Made by a program: the position numbers and the translations under genes
The notes under the pieces: model-generated
The model's database searches: none
Seen by the model: the letters and a program-made list of their open reading frames with translations, nothing else
Told to the model about the DNA's origin: nothing
Source of the DNA: Platanthera guangdongensis
Taxonomy: Eukaryota > Streptophyta > Magnoliopsida > Asparagales > Orchidaceae
Reading direction: 5' to 3'
DNA: 64,000 nucleotides
Assembly: GCA_039583875.1 (NCBI GenBank)
Contig: CM077149.1
Coordinates: 21,589,194 to 21,653,193, forward strand
Part shown: positions 11,693 to 23,559 of the stretch, piece after piece
How positions within the stretch are numbered: position 1 is the stretch's first letter
Layout of the letters: each line of letters begins with the position of its first letter

Positions 11693-12378
11693 TGTACAAC
11701 CCCATATTCGCTGAGCCAGACAAGGAGGCACAATGGTCACAGGAGGGTTAGCCGAAGTGGTCCCGCCCTAAGGAGGATCTCGCCCACAGAAGGCGGAAAC
11801 GTTCTCGCCGGATCGTTGAAAGAGAAACCGTAGGCCGAGAGCGCCAAGCGCGGACTGCGCGGAATCGCTCTCGCCCAACCAAGCTTCAGTCCCGAAGAGT
11901 TCTCGCTTGCGTTGGGCGAGAACGGTCGCGCCACGCCCTGGGCCGAAAGATCTCGGCACCAGCTCTCGCCGAGTGGGGCCCAGGGTCTTTGGAAGAATGT
12001 CCTAATTGCCCTCAGGAGAAATTACTTCAGTACCCTCAGAGAGACAGCGGGATTTGGCTATTGGCAGACCAACCAGGGGCTTTTCAGTAAATTCAGGACA
12101 GCAAAATGCTATAAATAGACCCATAAGGGCTCCTTAGAAAGCAAGCTATCATTGTCTCCTAAATTCCAGTGCTTTCTGAGGAGCTCCTAGCCCAGCTTTG
12201 GCTTTGGAGGGGAAGCTCTCAGAGATCTTTCGGGTGTGAGGTGGGACCTCCCTGCTGAGGCTTTTGGGTCAGTCTTGGGTCCTTAGAATCCAGTCAAGGG
12301 GTGAGACTTGAGAGAAGTAGGTTTCGGCTGCACCCCTTTTTCTTCGAACTTCAGTTGGGGTCATATTTGGCTTCAACA
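11693..12378 (+). repeat. Tat element 5' LTR (686 bp)
   Basis: Near-identical to 31218-31903. U3 contains repeated TCTCGCC and GCGAGA motifs, including the inverted pair GTTCTCGC / GCGAGAAC at about 11898-11921, upstream of TATAAATA at 12110. Confidence 0.97.
12110..12117 (+). promoter_or_regulatory. TATA box of Tat 5' LTR
   Basis: CTATAAATAGA, a classic plant TATA box; the same site is at 31635-31642 in the 3' LTR. Confidence 0.8.
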
Positions 12379-12382
12379 GTTC

Positions 12383-12395
12383 TGGTGCGGTGAGC
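12383..12395 (+). other. Probable PBS of Tat element
   Basis: TGGTGCGGTGAGC starts four bases after the LTR. The position and the leading TGG fit a PBS, but I cannot name the tRNA. Confidence 0.45.
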
Positions 12396-12436
12396 GTGGA
12401 AGGCAGCCGATTCAAGAAAGCCTTAAGTTTGGTCCC

Positions 12437-14868
12437 ATGGCAAGAGGTGAAGGTGAAGGGTCAGGTTCTGGAGGCTCCCCCACCCGGGGAGAGGAAGCGA
12501 CGAAGAGAATGCTGGATGAGTTCAGGCGAGAGGTTCTGCAGACGATCAGCTTGGCCCTCTCGGCGAGAGGCGAGTGGGCCACCCCTCAGGTCCCGATAGA
12601 AGAGGTTCCGCTCTTGGGCGAGAACGCCCCAGGGCAGCGCCCAGGAAAGGAGGTCCGGGCGAGGCTGGCGAGAGAGATATGGCGGCGCGAGAGCTATTCC
12701 CAGGCCAGAGCCAGCGCCCGGGCAAGGAGGCATTGACAGAGCCAGGCGAGAAGGAGGCGGCGGTGCGGGAACTCTTCCCAGGGCACGGGCTCGCGGATCG
12801 GGCAAGCCAGCCGAGGCCGCGAGACGTGCCTTCTCGCCAGGCAGGATGCGAGAGCCCATTTAGCGAGCTCATCATCTCGGCTCCGGTACCGGAGGGGTTC
12901 CGGGAGCCCGACATGTCCTACTACTCAGGGAAGGATGACCCGGTGCAGCACGTACAGTGGTTTGAAGACGTTGTGTCAATAAGACAGATGACAGATGCCT
13001 TCAAGTGTCGGCTGTTCGTCGTCACGTTGAAAGAGAAGGCTCGGGACTGGTTCCACCAGTTGCCAACAAGGTCAATCTACTGTTTTGAAGATATGCGGAG
13101 AAGTTTCCTGTTAAGGTTCTCAACCTCAAAGAAGCGGAAGAAGGAAGCGGAGTGTCTGTTTGCGGTGAGGCAGAGGCCGGATGAGACGCTGGGTCACTGT
13201 GTCGACCGGTTTCAGGAGGATATCCTTCTGGTCCAGGAGGTTCCAGGGTACGCGCTGATGCTGGCCTTCACCCTGGGGCTGAGACCGGGATTTTTTAGCA
13301 TGGAGTTGAAGAGGGTGCCACCCCTCTCCTTTGAGGAGCTCATGGAGAGGGCGGCAAAGGAGATTGACTTCGAGAGAGCAAACCCAGCATTCGCCAGGAA
13401 GTTGGCCAAGCTAGCAGAGGATGACGGGAAGGAACCGGCAGCGGGAAGACAGAAGGAGTCGAGAGAGTAGAGGGAGCAGAGGGAAGAAAGGAGAAGGGAA
13501 GAGCCCCGAAGGTTTGGGCAGCAGCAGGGTTGGGGGGCCCGGGAGCCAGTCAACTGGTTGGGTTGGAGGCCCCAGGAGGGTTGCCCCCAAGGGCCAGGAG
13601 AAGGCTATAGGGGGAGGGACAACCTGCGGGAGCCCCGGAGGTTCGATCGACCGGCATGGAGGCAGGAGCCGAGGGATTGTCCCCCACCGCCGCAGGAGGC
13701 AATGGAAGTAGGAAGAGGGAGAGGAGCAGCCAGGGGGGCTAGAGGAGGTAGAAGAGGAAGGGGAGACGGAAGAAGGGGCGGGGAGGCGTTGCTCTTTTGT
13801 GACTTCCACCAGGAGGAGGGGCACGCAACGGCCACCTGCCCGGAGTTCTTAGAGTTGAGGGGGGCCAGAGGAGCAGGGAGGCAGGATCCACCGATGAGGA
13901 TAGTGGAGGTGCAGCAGGGCGAAACGGAGGACAGGTGTGAAGACCGGGTGGATGTAGGGACCCGGGGAGGAATCGGGGTGATTCACGGAGGAGTGGGGAT
14001 TGAGGCAACCCGTAAGGGGAGCCTTCAAACCATGTACCGGAGAGGGGTGGCCTCAACCTCCCAGGTTCCTCCACTAGAAGAAAAGATTACTTTCTCATCA
14101 GCGGACATGCCAGACTATGAAGATCCATTCTGCGACGCCCTGGTGATCCAGACGGCGGTGGAGAACTATACCATTTCAAGGATACTGGTAGATAACGGGA
14201 GCTCGGTTAATGTCATCTTCAAGAAAGCTTTTGATGAGATGAGGGTTGAAGGGAAGAGGGTCTTGACATCGGATGGACCTCTGTTCGGGTTCTCCGGGGA
14301 GAGGAAGGAGGTAGAAGGAGGAGTAGGGTTGCACGTAAGGTTGGGGGGCGTGTCGCGGAACTGCAGGTTCGTGATCGTGGACGCCCCAAGCAGCTATAAT
14401 GCCATCTTTGGGCGTCCCCTCATCAGCGCCTTTCGCTGCGTCCCCTCCTCGTTCCATCAGTGCCTCAAGTTCAACAATGGGGGGGTGCAGGTCCGGGTCA
14501 GGGGGGACCCGAAGGTGGCAAGGCAATGTTACGTTACAGCAGTCAACACCATTTCGTGGATGACGGAGGTAGAAGAGTTGGAGATAGAGATGGCGGCCCT
14601 AGAGGAGGTTGTTGAAGAAGAGGAGATGGTCCTAGAGGAGGTAAGAAAGATAGCTGGAGAGGAAGCCGGAGAGGAAGAGGCAGAGAAGATGCGAGGGGAT
14701 GTGCAGGTGTTACGGAGGAACGAGGGGCAGGAAAGCCCGAAAGGGGCAGTGGAAGTAGAAGAGCAGGCGGCAAGAGAAGTCGAGGGAGAGGTCCCGGGAG
14801 GCGTAGAAGCCAAGCAGCAGCAGCAGAGGGGGGTAGAAGCGATGGAGATTGAGGAGGCGGAAAAATGA
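12437..14868 (+). pseudogene. gag: Tat element Gag and protease, frameshifted and stopped
   Basis: ATG 12437 (MARGEGEGSGSGG) opens in one frame that runs to 12736. The rest of Gag is in another frame from before 12574, so a frameshift lies between about 12600 and 12730, in a region with repeated RPGKE and ARELFPG motifs. The retrotransposon Gag core is at about 12910-13390 (DDPVQHVQWFEDVV, then EKARDWFHQLP). TAG at 13468-13470 stops the frame. Beyond it are an RG-rich stretch and a knuckle CDFHQEEGHATATC of the C-x2-H-x4-H-x4-C type. The protease motif LVDNGSSVNV is at about 14190. A Glu-rich tail ends at TGA 14866-14868, probably from CGA. Gag packages RNA and the protease matures the polyprotein. 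Confidence 0.88.
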
Positions 14869-17705
14869 GAGCTGGAGCTGGAGGAAGAGGCAAGAACCGG
14901 TTGGGAGCAGTCGCGGCTGGAACCGGCTGAAGAAGTGGTGGAGATGGAGGTCTTCACCAAAGCGGAAAAGGTGCAAAGGGTGCGGGTCAGCGGGGGGTTG
15001 AGTCTCGAGGCCCGGGAGCAGGTGCGAGCTTGCATTCAGAGCAACGTTGACGTCTTCGCTTGGAGCGCGGCGGACATGCCGGGCATCGACGCCGATGTAG
15101 CTTGCCACCGCCTGAACCTGGATCCCCGCGCCCGCCCCATCCGTCAGAAGATGAAAGCCATCGCTACAAAGCTGGAGGAGCCCATTCGCGAGGAGGTCAA
15201 GAAGCTCCTGGAGGCAGGCTTCATCTCAGAGATCCAGTATCCAGGCTGGATCTCCAATGTGGTAATGGTGAAGAAAGGATGTGGTAAATGGAGGATGTGT
15301 GTTGACTTTTCTTTGTTGAATAAATCATGCCCCAAGGATTGCTATCCCCTGCCTCGGATCGACGCGCTGGTTGATTCAGCCGTCAGTTTTTTTGTCATGA
15401 GTTTTTTAGATGCTTTTTTAGGTTATCACCAGATCCGGATGCACCCTCCTGACACCAAGGATGTTTCCTTCATCACGAGGGAGGGATGCTTCAGTTATAA
15501 GATGATGCCCTTTGGGTTAAAGAACGCAGGGGCTACCTATCAGCGCATGATGGATCGGGTCTTCCGGGATCAGAGGGGGAGGAACTTGGAGGTCTACATC
15601 GACGACCTAATGATCGAAAGCAAGTGCATAGTTTCGCACCTGCAAGACCTCGAGGAAACTTTCGCCACCCTGAGAAGTTTTAAAATGAGGCTGAATCCCT
15701 TAAAGTGTGTCTTCGGGGCCAGCCGCGGGAAGTTTCTCGGGCATCTCCTGACTCCGGCAGGGGTGGAGCCCAACCCGGACAAGGTCAAGGCCATCCTGGA
15801 TCTGGAGTCACCACGTGACACCAAGGAGGTCCAGCGCTTAACAGGCAAGCTGGCTGGGCTAAGCAGGTTCCTCTCTAGGGCAGGAGATAAGTGTTCTTCA
15901 TTCTTTAAGGTGTTGCGGGGGAATCAAAGGTTCGAATGGACGGCCGAGTGCGAAGAGGCCTTCCAAGGGCTGAAAAGACAACTCTCTCAGGCTCCCCTCC
16001 TTCAGAGCCCAAAGGATGGGGAGGACCTGACCTTGTACCTCAGAGTAGGGGCGGAGGCGGTGAGCTCCGTCCTAGTAAGGGAAGAAGGAAAGAAGCAGCT
16101 TCCCATCTATTACGTCAGCCGGATATTGAAAAAAGCAGAGCTTCGCTACCCCATCCTGGAAAAGCTCGCTTATGCCTTGGTCATCTCGGCCAGAAAGCTC
16201 CGGCCGTACTTTCAAGCGCATTCGATTAGGGTGGTGACCGACCACCCTCTTCGCAAGATCTTCGAAGGAGTGGAGCACTCGGGGAGGCTGGCTAACTGGT
16301 CCATTGAATTAAGCGAGTTCGACATCTCCTTTGTACCAAGGCTCTCCATCAAGGCACAGGCAGTGGCGGACTTCCTAGCAGACTACGTTGTTGAGGTTGA
16401 GGGGGAAGAACAACAACCGCGAGAAGCATGGAAGTTGATGGTTGATGGGGCCTCAAGAAGACACTCCCTAGGGGCGGGGGTGGTGTTGACAAGTCCCCAG
16501 GGGGTAACCATAGAGCAGGCAGTTATTTTACATTTCCCAGTGACCAACAATCAAGCGGAGTATGAGTCCGTGATCGCCGGCCTCCGTCTGGCAAAGGAGC
16601 TAGAGATTCAGGACGTGGAAGTCTTCACTGATTCAAAGGTAGTAGCATCGCAGATCCGGGGAGAATTTGAAGCTCGGGAGCCTACCCTCGTCAGGTACCT
16701 CTCCAAGGTAAGGGTGATCATCGGAGGATTCTGGTCTTTCTCAATTCAACATGTTCCAAGGGGAGAAAGTGTAGCCGCCGATCGACTGGCCAAGTTCGGA
16801 CCTCAGGTAGGAGGGACCTTGACGGAGCTGTTCCGACCAGCTATCGAGGAAGGAGAGTTGATGCTTGTGGATCGACAACCCTCGTGTGTAGATCCATTTG
16901 TGGCCTTCCTAACCACCGGTGAACTGCCTGAAGGAACCAAGGTTGGGAGAAGCTTCAAGCGCAAGGCGGCTCACTACCTGATGATGGAGGGGGGTCTGCA
17001 TCGCAAAATGTTGTCAGGGCTTCTGGCCAGATGTGCAACCGAAGAAGAAATCCCGAAGATTTTAAGGGAAGTGCATTCGGGCGAGTGCGGCAGTCACTCG
17101 GGAGGAAGGACGCTGGAGGCCAGGGTGGTCAGACAGGGCTACTTCTGGCCCACCCTAAGGAAGGATGTCATGGACTTTGCAAGGAGGTGTCAAAAATGTC
17201 AACTCTACGTCCCCCTCCAACTCTTGGCAGCTCAAAGACTCCGGAGTATCACGGCACCATGGCCATTTGCCATCTGGGGAATGGACTTAGTTGGGCCCTT
17301 TCCTCCGGCTAGTGGGCAGAGGAGGTTCCTCTTGGTCATGGTTGATTATTTCACAAAGTGGCTAGAGGTCAAAGCCTTGGCCAAGGTCACCTCGCAGGTC
17401 ATAAGGAATTTCATATGGGGGGAAATCATTTGTAGGCATGGATTGCCCCAAGCAATAGTGACCGATAACGGCCCCCAGTTTGTCAGCGAGGAGTTCATCA
17501 GCTTCTGCGCTCAACTCGGGATAGATCTCCGGTTTGCCTCCGTCCATCACCCTCGGAGTAACGGCCAAGTGGAAGCAGCAAACAAAATCATTGTAAATCT
17601 ACTAAAGAAGAAGGTGGAAAACTTGAAGGGAAATTGGGTGGAACAGCTCCCATCGGTCCTGTGGGCACTACGAACGACTCCGAACACGGCCACCGGTGAG
17701 ACCCC
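14869..17705 (+). pseudogene. pol: Tat element Pol (RT, RNase H, second RNase H, integrase), 5' part
   Basis: Same frame as Gag/PR after the TGA at 14866. RT is at about 15170-15760 (RMCVDFSLLNKSCPKD, MPFGLKNAGATYQ, YIDDLMIES). RNase H follows (LRVGAEAVSSVLV, VTDHPLR). A second, archaeal-type RNase H is at about 16430-16800 (LMVDGASRRHSLGAG, NNQAEYE, FTDSK, AADRLAKFG). The integrase has H...H with CQKCQ, then GMDLVGPF, VTDNGPQF and SNGQVEAANK, carrying the D, D and E residues. The frame is open until the copia insertion after ACCCC at 17705, in the integrase C-terminal region at TGETP, and resumes at 25196. The dual RNase H is a known Tat trait. Confidence 0.93.
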
Positions 17706-19335
17706 TGTTAAATTTTCTCAACGTGGTCAGCAAGATAGCCCAAACACCAAATTAATATCTTCGGAACTACCCAGTTCGCACGCTGAACCTGCGGAAAACC
17801 CAAGGACTAGAGGTTGCACCCAACAAAACAATGGAAGCACAAGAAGGTCTTATTATGCATTCACTTCTTTACAATCCGAGGCATACATAGCGAGACATGA
17901 TTTCGCTAGTATTACAGCTGAAAACAGAAAGAAACCAAAAACAAGCCGGGCGGTCAGCACTCCAGTCCGCCGAGACCGCGAGGTCGCCGAGACCGCCGAG
18001 ACCGCTGAGCTCGCCAAAGCTATGCTGCAATCCGCCGAATACCACGGAGTCCGCCGAGACCGCGAGGCCGCGCGGACACACCGTTATTCGCCTCCTGCTC
18101 AACCCGAACTGAGGAACTCCCCTAGCCTCCTGAATCCGGCGGACAGGTTATTGAAGCTGGCAAAGATGAAACAGAACTGACAAGCCGCAGAGCGACCTCC
18201 TGCTGAGTCCGCAGAGACCGCACACTTCCAAGCACTTGACCGAAGTCACAGCCAAACTCCTGGCTCCTTGAAGCTATCCGCGCGACCTGCACACAACAAA
18301 CCGTCAGCCTGAAACAATCCGCGCGGACTGGCAAACACAGACCGCAGCACTTCGCACACCCCAACTTACTGTTCACTCAAGTTACTTAGGTTACTGTAGA
18401 TGTGCCAGGGGGTCCTATTTATAGGCCAGGTGAGGAGTGTGGTCACCGCCCAAGAGATAGCGACACCACCCTCAGTCCGCGCGAATACAACCACCGTCCG
18501 CCGAGTCTGCATGGACTTAGCCAGACACCAAGGGAAACCGCCAGGAGCAAGGCAACCATTGACGAACCCTCTCCAGTCCGCCCAAGCTAAGCGGACAAGG
18601 CACCAGCCCGCAAAGCTCCAACCACTGCAGGACAGCACCCTCTTCAATGGCAGTCCGCACCAACCCGAGGCAGTCCGCAAGACTCACACCTCAATCCGCC
18701 ACAAGTCCACGACCAAAGGCAAACAGCAACAGTCCGCCCGGTCACAGCAGACTTGGCGGATACGGCGGACACCATGAACTTGGCACAATGTGTGACCAAG
18801 TCCAAAACCATCAAGGGCTAGTGCGAGCATGGCGGACACAAAGTCCCGTCCGCCAAACACCCTAGCACAGACCGCAACCAGTCCGCGAGCTCCTCGCACT
18901 TGTCCAACGCAGCAGCTTCCTGCCGGACTCCAAAAACCAGGCCGCCACAATGATCTCCACAGCAACTCCCTGCTGTGTCACCAGAGCTCGACAAGGCCTC
19001 AGCCAAGCTCTAAGCCCAGTCCGCAACAGCCCACACCGCGGACACTCCAGTCTGCAAGCTTCCCGCGGACACGAGCCAACCCGCCTATCAGCTCAAGCTT
19101 GCACCCGCGGCCACTGAGCAAAGCACCAGTCCGCAAGCCTCTCTATCCGCAGATACCAGGCCGCACCAAACCGCGGACTCCATGCAACAACCCGCTCAGA
19201 ACACAGCCGGCTTCCACCAGACTTTTCACTAGGCCGCAAACCTCAGTCCGCCCAGTCCGCCCAGTCCGCTAAGGCTGTCCGCCCCAGGCCGCGCGGCCTG
19301 TCCCGTCACCCACTTCCACTTCACAAATTTCAACA
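17706..19335 (-). repeat. Copia-2 3' LTR (1630 bp)
   Basis: Pairs with 23560-25190. I count roughly 23 substitutions and one indel by eye, about 1.4 percent. A minus-strand TATA box, TATAAATA, is at 18416-18423. Confidence 0.96.
18430..19285. repeat. GTCCGC / GCGGAC motif cluster in copia-2 LTR
   Basis: Dozens of short CAGTCCGC, GCGGACA and CCGCGCGGAC motifs, in both orientations and with irregular spacing, fill the U3 side of this LTR (to the right of the minus-strand TATA). The other copy is at about 24285-25135. Confidence 0.85.
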
Positions 19336-22300
19336 CTCCCCCTTTAAGTGAGAAGTGGTGACCAAGCCCAGCAAGCTGCGCAAGCGTTCAAAGGGCCCCT
19401 TCGACAGTGGCTTTGTGAAGATGTCAGCAAGATTATCTTCACTCCGAATATGCCCGACCAGCAGAGACCCCTCCAACACCTTCTCCCTGATGAAGTGGTG
19501 ATCAATCTCTATATGCTTGGTCCTGGCGTGACACACTGGATTGTTTACTAGTTTGAGAGCACTCTCATTGTCACCCCGGAGTAAAGTAGGCCCTTGCACT
19601 TCTTCATGAACATCCTCTATAAGCCTCCTCAACCAAACGGCTTCCCGAGCAGCCAAGGCCGAAGCCTTATACTCCGCCTCCGTGGTTGAAACCGACACTG
19701 AGTCCTGCTTCTTGCTACACCACGAGATGCTAGCTGATCCGCAAGTGAACACATAACCTGAAGTAGACCTTCGATCATCCGAATCACCGTCATAGTCAGC
19801 ATCCGTGTACCCGAGCAATGCAACCTCCGCGTCCTTTCTATAGAGGAGTCCCATGTCAGAAGAAGCCTTGACATACTTCAGAATTCCCTTCGCCGCCACT
19901 AGATGAGATTGCCTTGGTTCAGCCATATACCGACTTACTCGGCCAACAGCATAAGCTATATCCGGCCTTGTAATCGTCAGATAAATCAAGCTCCCAACAA
20001 GAGCCCTGAACACCAAGGGATCATGAAGAACCCTTCCCTCATCCCGTCGAAGCTTCAGCCCAGATTCCAGTGGAGTAGAGCACTTCTTCCCTTCGCCCAT
20101 GCCAAACCGCTTCACAATGCGATCAGCATATCCTTTCTGGCTAATGAGAACCCCGCAATCCTTCCTCTCCACTTCCAGACCGAGAAAGTGATGCAACTCT
20201 CCCAAGTCTTTCATCTCGAAGCGTATAGCAAGCTCTGCCCTGAGCCTTGCTACTTCCTCCTCCGAGTTCCCTGTGATGATCATGTCATCCACATACAGTA
20301 GGACCAAGACTCTTAGCTCTCCCTTCTTCTTGACGAACAAGCTTGAATCCGAGTTGGAAGCCAGGTATCCACAGAATTGCAAGTACTCTGCAATCTTCCC
20401 ATACCACGCTCGAGGAGCTTGCTTCAACCCATAGAGAGCCTTCCTGAGTTTGCAGACATAGTTCGGATGCTTCTCAGAGACAAAACCAAGCGGCTGATCC
20501 ATGAAGATGTCCTTGTCAATCTCTCCGTAAAGAAAGGCATTCTTCACATCGAGTTGCCACAACCTCCATCCCTTGCTAGCAGCCAAGGCGATCACCACTC
20601 TTACAGATGTCATCTTCGCAACTGGACTGAATGTCTCCTCATAGTCTTCTCCATACTGCTGTGAGAATCCTCTAGCGACCAGGCGAGCCTTGAACCGATC
20701 AATGCTCCCATCAGCCTTCTTCTTCAACTTATACACCCACTTGCAAGTAACCGGAGTAACGCCATCAACCTTGGGCACAAGGTCCCAGGTTTCATTCTTC
20801 TTCAGAGCATCAATCTCTTCCTTCATGGCATCATCCCACTCCTTCACTCCAGTGGCCTCGTTGAAGTTTGCAGGCTCTCGCTCATCCAGAGGACCTGCAA
20901 AGAAGCAGGAGACAAAGCTCACTGCATTCCCATCACAGTACCGAGCCGGTGGCTTAACCACCCTCTTCGATCTCCGAAGACACGGCTCCTTGCTCACGGC
21001 TTCCGTTGCTTCTTCAGGCTCCACTCCTACCTGGGGAAAGCATTGAGCAGTGCTCCCCCTACTTCCTGAGCCAGAAGGCTCAGCCTCGGAGTTCGAAGCA
21101 ACAGGAGCTGCTGGTGAAACAGCAAGCTCCTCTTCCAAGCCTTCAGCAGCCTCCACCGGTGCTTCATCAACCTTGCTACTTCCGGTTAGCTCCACCGAGC
21201 CACCTCCATATGACGTCAGCTCGTCAAAGACAATGTCTCTTGACACCACGAACTTCTTCGTCACAGGGTCCATGCACTTCCATCCCTTCTTCCGCTCATC
21301 ATAGCCAACAAAGACAAGTTTCCTTGCCTTCGCATCCAGCTTTGTCCGTGAGACATCCGGGACATGCACGTAGCAAGTTGAACCGAACACCCTAAGGTGT
21401 CCAACACTCGGCTTCTCCTTCAGCAACAGCTCAACAGGAGTCTTCATGTTGATAGGGCTGAGTGGCATCCGGTTGATAACATAAGCAGCACAAGACATTC
21501 CCTCCGCCCAAAAGGACCTTGGGATATCTTTCGCATGCAGCCAGCATTTGCAGGTTTCCGTCAAATGACGGATCTTCCGCTCCGCTATCCCATTTTGTTG
21601 TGGAGTGTGGGCACAAGTAAGCTCCCGTTGGATCCCGTGCTTCCTGCAAAAGTTAGAAAACTCGGAAGAGACAAACTCCCCTCCGTTATCAGTTCTAAAC
21701 TTCTTAATCCGCAAGCCAAGCTGGCCTTCTACCAACTCCTTGAACTCCACGAACAAACGGAAGGCTTCCGACTTCTCCTTTAAGAAGTACACCCAAGTAT
21801 ACCTTGAGTAGTCATCAACCAAGACAAGCATGTATTTGCTTCCACCAAGACTGGCAGTAACAGTCGGTCCCATCAGGTCGCCATGAATACACTCCAATTG
21901 GTTCTTGCTCCTTGTTTGAGATTTATCAAACGGAAGGCGATGTGCCTTACCGTATTGACAGCCCGCACAAACATGCCCATCACCAAAGGAGGACAACATC
22001 GGCAACCCCCTCACCAAACTTCTACTCGCCATTGCCTTTAGCTTGTCCATGCCAACATGCCCCAGCCTCTCATGCCAGATAGCCGCACTATCATTGGCCC
22101 TCATTCTATCAACATAAGCACTGGTGGAAAGAACATACAAGCTCTTCACCCTCCTCCCAACATGAGCAACATCAGCCTTTACCACTGATACGTTGCGAAG
22201 GAACCTCACGTCTGTTGGCCCAAACAGAACGTGATACCCAGCGTCCACCGCATTGGTCACCGAGAAGAGGTTCTTCTTCATGCCCGGCACGTGATACACA

Positions 22301-23418
22301 CTCCTTAACGTGAGTGGCCCCTGATCACTACCCAAAGACACGACCCCCTCCTTCTCTACTGCATAAACAGTATTATCAGCAGTGATAATAGCTTCATTAC
22401 CTGAGTAAGCCTGCATGGAGGTGAACTTCGACTTGTCTCCGTTGAGGTGATGACCACACCCGGAGTCGACGATCCACTCGCTGTTGAAGTCCTCAGCAGA
22501 TAAGGCCCGGACACAAGTGCCCGTCATGAAAGCTCCTCCCCATTCTGCTTCTTCACTTCGCGAGCAAGCTTCCCCCTTTCCCGCAGCATGCCCAGGCTGC
22601 AGTTTGACCTTGCAGTCCCGCTTGAAGTGCCCACGCTGATGACACCGATAGTACTTCAGATTCTTCTTCCAGTCCTTAGGAGCATTGCTCCTCTCTGGCG
22701 GATATGAAGTTGAAGCCTCCTTCTCAACAGCGGCCTGCACCTTCTTCTTCTTCTTCCCTTCCCATCCCTTCTTCTTGCCTGAGAAGAGGGCTTCGCTGCC
22801 TTCCTGATTCAGGTTCACTCCAGCCATCTTCCTTGCTAAGCTCTCCTGCGAGGCAAGCAGATTCTCCAGCTCCAGCAGCGACGGCTGAGTAGCCCACCCT
22901 TGAACAGATGTAACAAAGGCCACATATTCCTTCCGCAAGCCGCGGACAATGTGCCTTTTCATCTTTGCCTCAGAGATAGGCTCATCAGGATCCAGTGCCG
23001 ACAGCTCAGCACACAAGCTCTTCATCTTTAAGAAGTACTTGGAGATGGAAAGGTCTCCCTGAGTTGCCCTGGCCAACTCATTCTCCAGGAACTGAAGCCG
23101 CGCCACATTCTTCCTATTGAACAACTCATCAATGGTTGTCCAAATATCAGCAGCCGACTCACATCCAATGATGTGATCAAACAGTTCCGGAGACACAGCT
23201 CTCTTCAGAACGAACTCCGCCTTAGCATTTGTTCTTCTCCAGAGCCTCACCTGCTCAGCAGTACCGAAAGCAGTAATGACTTCCTACCTGTCGTCTCCAC
23301 CAACGACATCCCACAGCTCCTCGCCAAGAAGATAACTCTTCATGCACGACTTCCACTTCTTAAAGTTAGTCGGCGTTAAGAGTTCAATGCCCAGACCTCT
23401 TGCTAAGCTCCCTTCCAT
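19330..23418 (-). pseudogene. gag-pol: Copia-2 Gag-Pol polyprotein, one stop and a damaged zinc knuckle
   Basis: A single frame encodes Gag through RNase H. ATG 23418 (MEGSLARGLG) is the likely start, although the frame is open to 23481. TAG at 23284-23286 stops it after about 44 codons; the frame then runs open for 1306 codons to 19330. The Gag core resembles the UBN2 type (LQFLENELARATQGD). The knuckle reads YYRCHQRGHFKRDC, where the first Cys is Tyr. The protease has WIVDSGCGHHLNGD. The integrase has H-x4-H, CAGCQYGK, then D, D and E (GDLMGP, FRTDNGGEF, IAERKIRH). RT has [13 protein letters not shown] and YVDDMIITG. RNase H has TEAEY and ends at NLADIFTKPLS. The stop overlaps the LTR by six bases. 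Confidence 0.95.
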
Positions 23419-23548
23419 TGCAACACCTGTTGGCAACCTTTCAGCAGCTCCGAGCAACAACACAGGTTGATCACCACTCAATCACAGAGTAACAACACTG
23501 GCTGACTTCCGCTCACGCAACTGAACCTCCGCAACCTCAGAAACCTCC

Positions 23549-23559
23549 CTCTGATACCA
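23549..23559 (-). other. Copia-2 primer-binding site (initiator tRNA-Met)
   Basis: On the minus strand TGGTATCAGAG directly follows the 5' LTR end and matches the plant initiator tRNA-Met. Confidence 0.9.

Noticed and set aside
13411..15108. Several long Pro/Ser/Leu-rich minus-strand frames opposite Tat gag-pol
   Set aside because: They mirror Gly/Glu/Arg-rich coding sequence on the plus strand, have no start context, TATA or introns, and no family likeness, unlike the antisense genes at 27065-31024.
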